Positions 26,201-28,108 of a stretch of 28,108 nucleotides of DNA are shown in pieces; the stretch's first letter is position 1, and every line of letters begins with the position of its first letter. The translations under genes were made by a program, and so were the position numbers. The notes under the pieces were generated by a model, which did no database searches, was not told the DNA's origin, and was given only the letters and a program-made list of their open reading frames with translations. Source of the DNA: an uncultured Paenibacillus sp. (lineage in GTDB: Bacteria; Bacillota; Bacilli; Paenibacillales; Paenibacillaceae); the NCBI GenBank assembly GCA_937895345.1, contig CALAWP010000006.1, forward strand, positions 1-28,108, in the 5' to 3' direction.

Positions 26201-27725
26201 TGGAATTGTGCAAGGCAGCGGCGGGAAATTTCATCCGACGGCGCCGGTGACGAGAGCGGAATTCGCGAAGCTGCTCGCGCTGGTTGGAAAGCTGGACACG
26301 GAGCGCTCCGGCACCGGCGGATTTGCGGACATTGCGCCGGACAAATGGTATGCGCCGTATGTGAGCGCCGTCGCTGAAGCCGGATGGATGCAGGGCGACG
26401 AAGGCCGCTTCCGTCCGGACGCTCCGATTACCCGCGAGCAAATGGCCGCGACGATCGCCAGAGTGTTGAAGCTTCCGAAGGTGGATGAGAAGAACGCGGA
26501 GCCTTTGAAGGACGGCGGCAGCGTTTCCGCGTGGGCGCGGGAGGCCGTCAACGCCGTCGTGTCCGCCGGCTTGATGCAAGGCGACAACGGCTCGTTCCGG
26601 CCGAAGGATGCCGTAACGAGACAAATGGCCGCCGTTACGGCGATGAGGGTGCACGATGCGCGGCAGGGCGCCGGTCAGGACGCCGGCGGCGATGGACCGG
26701 CGGAATCCGTCGGCAGCGACGGGGCGAAGGGTGCCGGTCAAGACGGCCGGCTGGCCGAGGTCGAAGCCTTGATCTCGGATACGGCGGCGTTCCTGACGCA
26801 AACCGTGACTGAGCCGGCCGTAGCGAGCGTCGGCGGCGAATGGACGGTATTCGCCCTGGCCCGTTCGGGCGAAGCGGTGCCGGAAGGTTACTTCGACGAC
26901 TATTACGCCGTTGTCGAGCGGACGTTGAAGGACAAGGAAGGCAAGCTGCATCGCGTCAAATATACGGAGTACGACCGGGTCATACTGGCGCTGACCGCCA
27001 TCGGCAAGGACATCGACAACGTGGCCGGCTACAGCCTGCGGGAGCCGCTGGCCGATTACGAGACCGTCGTGAAGCAAGGCATTAACGGTCCGATCTTTGC
27101 CCTGATCGCCTTGGACAGCGCCGGATACGACATACCGGCCGCGAGCGGCGTCGAGACGCGGACGACCCGGGAGCTGCTGATCGATTTCATTCTGAAGCGT
27201 GAAATCGCAGGCGGCGGCTGGGCGCTCGATCCGGAGGCCGGGCAGGCGGACCCCGATGTGACGGCGATGGCGATACAAGGGCTGACGCCCTATTATGAGG
27301 AGCGCGCCGACGTGCGCGCGGCGGTGGACCGCGGCGTCGGGCGGCTGAGCGAGCTGCAGGAAGCGGACGGCGGTTATGCAAGCTGGGACAGCGTCAACTC
27401 CGAAAGCGCGGCTCAGGTCGTCGTCGCGCTGACGGGGCTCGGCATCGACCCGCATACCGATCCGGGATTCGTCAAGAACGGCCGCTCCGTGCTGGATGCG
27501 CTGCTCGCCTTCGCCGCGCCGGAAGGCGGCTTCTACCACGTCATGCCGGGCGGAACCGGCAACGGGGGAGCCGCGCCGGGCGAGGTCGACCTGATGGCGA
27601 CGGATCAGGCGCTGTACGCGCTGGTCGCTTACGAGCGGTTCATGAACGGAGTAAACCGTCTGTACGACTTGACGGATGTCATGCGCGAGGAGGAGCGGCA
27701 GAACGTCTATGAAACGGCAGCTTGA
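23247..27725 (+). CDS. SLH-anchored, transcobalamin-like surface protein (two DUF4430 and two alpha/alpha-barrel domains)
   Basis: A 1,492-residue exported protein. ATG 23247 follows TTGGAGG by 4 bases; ATG 23280 (after AAGGAAG) gives a conventional 30-residue signal peptide and is nearly as likely. Order: signal peptide to about 41; DUF4430 domain 51-190 with SGWMYAVNG; short helical linker; alpha/alpha barrel 275-580 with GGDWTILTLARAG and PDITAMALQAL; beta-rich domain 590-777; second DUF4430 791-902 with SGWMYSVNG; acidic Gly-rich linker; three SLH repeats 968-1142; second barrel 1170-1482. Animal transcobalamin and intrinsic factor also combine such a barrel with a DUF4430-type domain. 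With the upstream B12 riboswitch, this points to corrinoid capture at the cell wall. Binding itself is inference. SLH repeats lie internally, which is unusual. Confidence 0.88.
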   Translation: MRKVKREGRFGMKRVNKITAWLIAAALMISMLTAGIGPVYAEEASPPAGQVTVSVEKFSLGQGYVREPVSVPLYEGENGASVLVRVLGNGQYDYTGSIDSAFYLAFVKDNDASAVNVPQPVLDAMSGDGIEMGGKADADWLGQFDYTFMSGWMYAVNGEFPGYGLSDYVPQDGDVMRMQFTLYGYGADLGGGWDGNLVEPAAKERLTELVGSVNSASGKAEMLADPAVGAAYAEAYAALENMMSAQTEVDEAYDGLAAALAEYESGAGKPEGMTPESHLRDSLDYLHASTPNPGFGTLGGDWTILTLARAGFEAADGYYDIYYNNVLSAVEQNMAQYGGKLDRNKGTEHSRLMLGLTAIGKDVTRVGEYDIRAALADFDYVKKQGINGPIFALLAFDSLGYGIPSAAEGKPQTTREALIRFILDKEIHKGTAEAGGWALGSSAADPDITAMALQALAAHYSSNNEVKSAADRAVAWLSKAQNGDGGFSTWGTANAESAAQVIVALTALGIDPHTDPRFVKNGSSVLDALMTYAVPGGGFKHVHSQSAPDAMASDQGTYALVAYDRFNKGLSPLFDMTDAGIPLPEEEERIEVPPSGDDFGIPIGAADGGKRLAVAIPEARTAGVYLELPSNAALPGIEIVKGGLSASFPQGARVVGGDASRLELIGTIDLSGAALRNAVTALVPAGSKLDGVAAAFAMGGAERIDFSDYVTLTFAGQAGKQAAYIQDGTAYAIAKYADDAAGLNSGKAEYAFDRGSDLIVRTKHFTDFAAYTASPDGTPGSGGGTEAPPSYVTLSVDKLTINRGYTIPAEQVPLQPGDTAWTVLKRALDAKGIGYDYVWIEKYGSVYVQSIDGDGEFDHGSGSGWMYSVNGTYPNYGASKYALQNGDTLQWRYTTNLGVDLGQDPSGWEQPVTGGGTGGAGGGSAEQEGSETEQDEAGSGDGDMGAGGGNDSAGSDAAVDLKKRYADAAAIAAWAEEAVARATGLGIVQGSGGKFHPTAPVTRAEFAKLLALVGKLDTERSGTGGFADIAPDKWYAPYVSAVAEAGWMQGDEGRFRPDAPITREQMAATIARVLKLPKVDEKNAEPLKDGGSVSAWAREAVNAVVSAGLMQGDNGSFRPKDAVTRQMAAVTAMRVHDARQGAGQDAGGDGPAESVGSDGAKGAGQDGRLAEVEALISDTAAFLTQTVTEPAVASVGGEWTVFALARSGEAVPEGYFDDYYAVVERTLKDKEGKLHRVKYTEYDRVILALTAIGKDIDNVAGYSLREPLADYETVVKQGINGPIFALIALDSAGYDIPAASGVETRTTRELLIDFILKREIAGGGWALDPEAGQADPDVTAMAIQGLTPYYEERADVRAAVDRGVGRLSELQEADGGYASWDSVNSESAAQVVVALTGLGIDPHTDPGFVKNGRSVLDALLAFAAPEGGFYHVMPGGTGNGGAAPGEVDLMATDQALYALVAYERFMNGVNRLYDLTDVMREEERQNVYETAA
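24070..24990 (+). repeat. First copy of the duplicated barrel-domain coding segment
   Basis: This segment and 26755-27690 encode domains that align throughout. Shared landmarks in the same order are GG(D/E)WT, LTAIGKD, KQGINGPIFAL, PD(I/V)TAMA, ESAAQV, GIDPHTDP and FVKNG. The duplication spans about 300 residues. Confidence 0.8.
26755..27690 (+). repeat. Second copy of the duplicated barrel-domain coding segment
   Basis: Partner of 24070-24990, placed after the SLH repeats. It has the same ordered landmarks, with differences such as EWTVFALARSGEAVPEG in place of DWTILTLARAGFEAADG. The copies have clearly diverged, so the duplication is not recent. Confidence 0.8.
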
Positions 27726-28108
27726 CGGCAATCGGGCGAAATGGCTGACGGGGCTGCTGATCGCGGCGGTCTTGACGCTCGCCTTTTTCTGGGGCGATGG
27801 GCCGGGAGGCGGACAGCGGCCGAGCGGCGAGGGGACGACCGCCGCCGTCTCCCCGGCGGATTCCTCGGAGGCCGACCGGTCCGGCGCGGCCAGCGGGGCT
27901 GCGACGCAGCGGCAGGATGCAGCCGGGGCGGACGAGGACGGGGCGGAGCCTCCGGGCGATGCGCCGGAGCATGACGGAAGCGGCGCGGCGGGGAGCCCGC
28001 CGGAAGAAGCGTCCGGCGCAAGCGGCCGGGAGGAGGCCGGGAGTGCCGGCATGGGCGCCGATGCCGCGGAGGCCGACGGCGGCAGCGCCGCCGGTCGTCC
28101 GGCGGGCG
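27709..28108 (+). CDS. Exported or membrane-anchored protein, partial (runs off the window)
   Basis: An open frame of at least 133 codons with no stop before the window ends. The ATG overlaps the last 17 bases of the SLH protein gene, so translation is probably coupled; the AGGAGG at about 27688 is rather far upstream. The N-terminus is MKRQLDGNRAKW followed by a hydrophobic helix (LTGLLIAAVLTLAFFW), a signal peptide or anchor with no cysteine lipobox. Everything after is a low-complexity linker of Gly, Ala, Ser, Glu and Asp. The functional domain lies beyond the window. By position it belongs to the B12-riboswitch operon and may be another DUF4430 protein or a transport component; that is inference. 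Confidence 0.65.
   Translation, partial: MKRQLDGNRAKWLTGLLIAAVLTLAFFWGDGPGGGQRPSGEGTTAAVSPADSSEADRSGAASGAATQRQDAAGADEDGAEPPGDAPEHDGSGAAGSPPEEASGASGREEAGSAGMGADAAEADGGSAAGRPAG

Noticed and set aside
25614..28052. 812-codon minus-strand frame opposite the SLH protein
   Set aside because: Mirror image of a coding strand lacking TTA, CTA and TCA codons. No recognisable domain, and the plus strand has clear DUF4430, SLH and barrel motifs.

Overview
The window looks like chromosomal DNA of a GC-rich, low-spacing Firmicute of the Paenibacillaceae (Paenibacillus or Cohnella type). The grounds are strong AGGAGG-type ribosome sites with some GTG/TTG starts, a YesM/YesN-type two-component system beside an Lpl/Ytc-type sugar transporter, S-layer homology (SLH) domains, and a DUF4430-type surface protein behind a cobalamin riboswitch. 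No tRNA, rRNA, CRISPR array, transposase or phage gene was seen.

Layout. 1-511: a small, extremely arginine-rich protein gene with its own terminator. 583-7579: a type III restriction-modification pair in the order res then mod, separated by about 200 bases holding a long perfect hairpin, followed 17 bases later by a TetM-like translation GTPase. 7653-8636: an exported protein of unknown function and, convergent to it, a minimal YkuD-type L,D-transpeptidase. 8804-16155: a nutrient-sensing module. On the minus strand are a membrane histidine kinase and an AraC-type response regulator. Divergent on the plus strand are two ABC permeases and a lipoprotein solute-binding protein, closed by a terminator. 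A nearly identical 20-bp box lies 18-19 bp before the -10 element of both transporter promoters and is the best candidate for the regulator's binding site. 16211-18412: a CheW protein and a chemoreceptor behind a possible sigma-D promoter. 18412-20454: a large NTPase/LuxR regulator on the minus strand, sharing an intergenic region with the divergent ilvB-ilvN acetohydroxyacid synthase genes (20596-22858); that intergenic region holds a clean inverted repeat.

22887-28108 is the most interesting part. A good vegetative promoter, a cobalamin riboswitch and a Rho-independent terminator precede a roughly 1,490-residue exported protein. It is built from two DUF4430 (transcobalamin C-terminal-like) domains, two alpha/alpha-barrel domains of the terpenoid-cyclase/transcobalamin type and three SLH repeats. 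The natural reading is a cell-wall-anchored, transcobalamin-like corrinoid catcher switched off by B12. A second exported or membrane-anchored gene overlaps its end and runs off the window.

Functions are inferred from motifs read by eye. No database search, alignment program or RNA folding was run.
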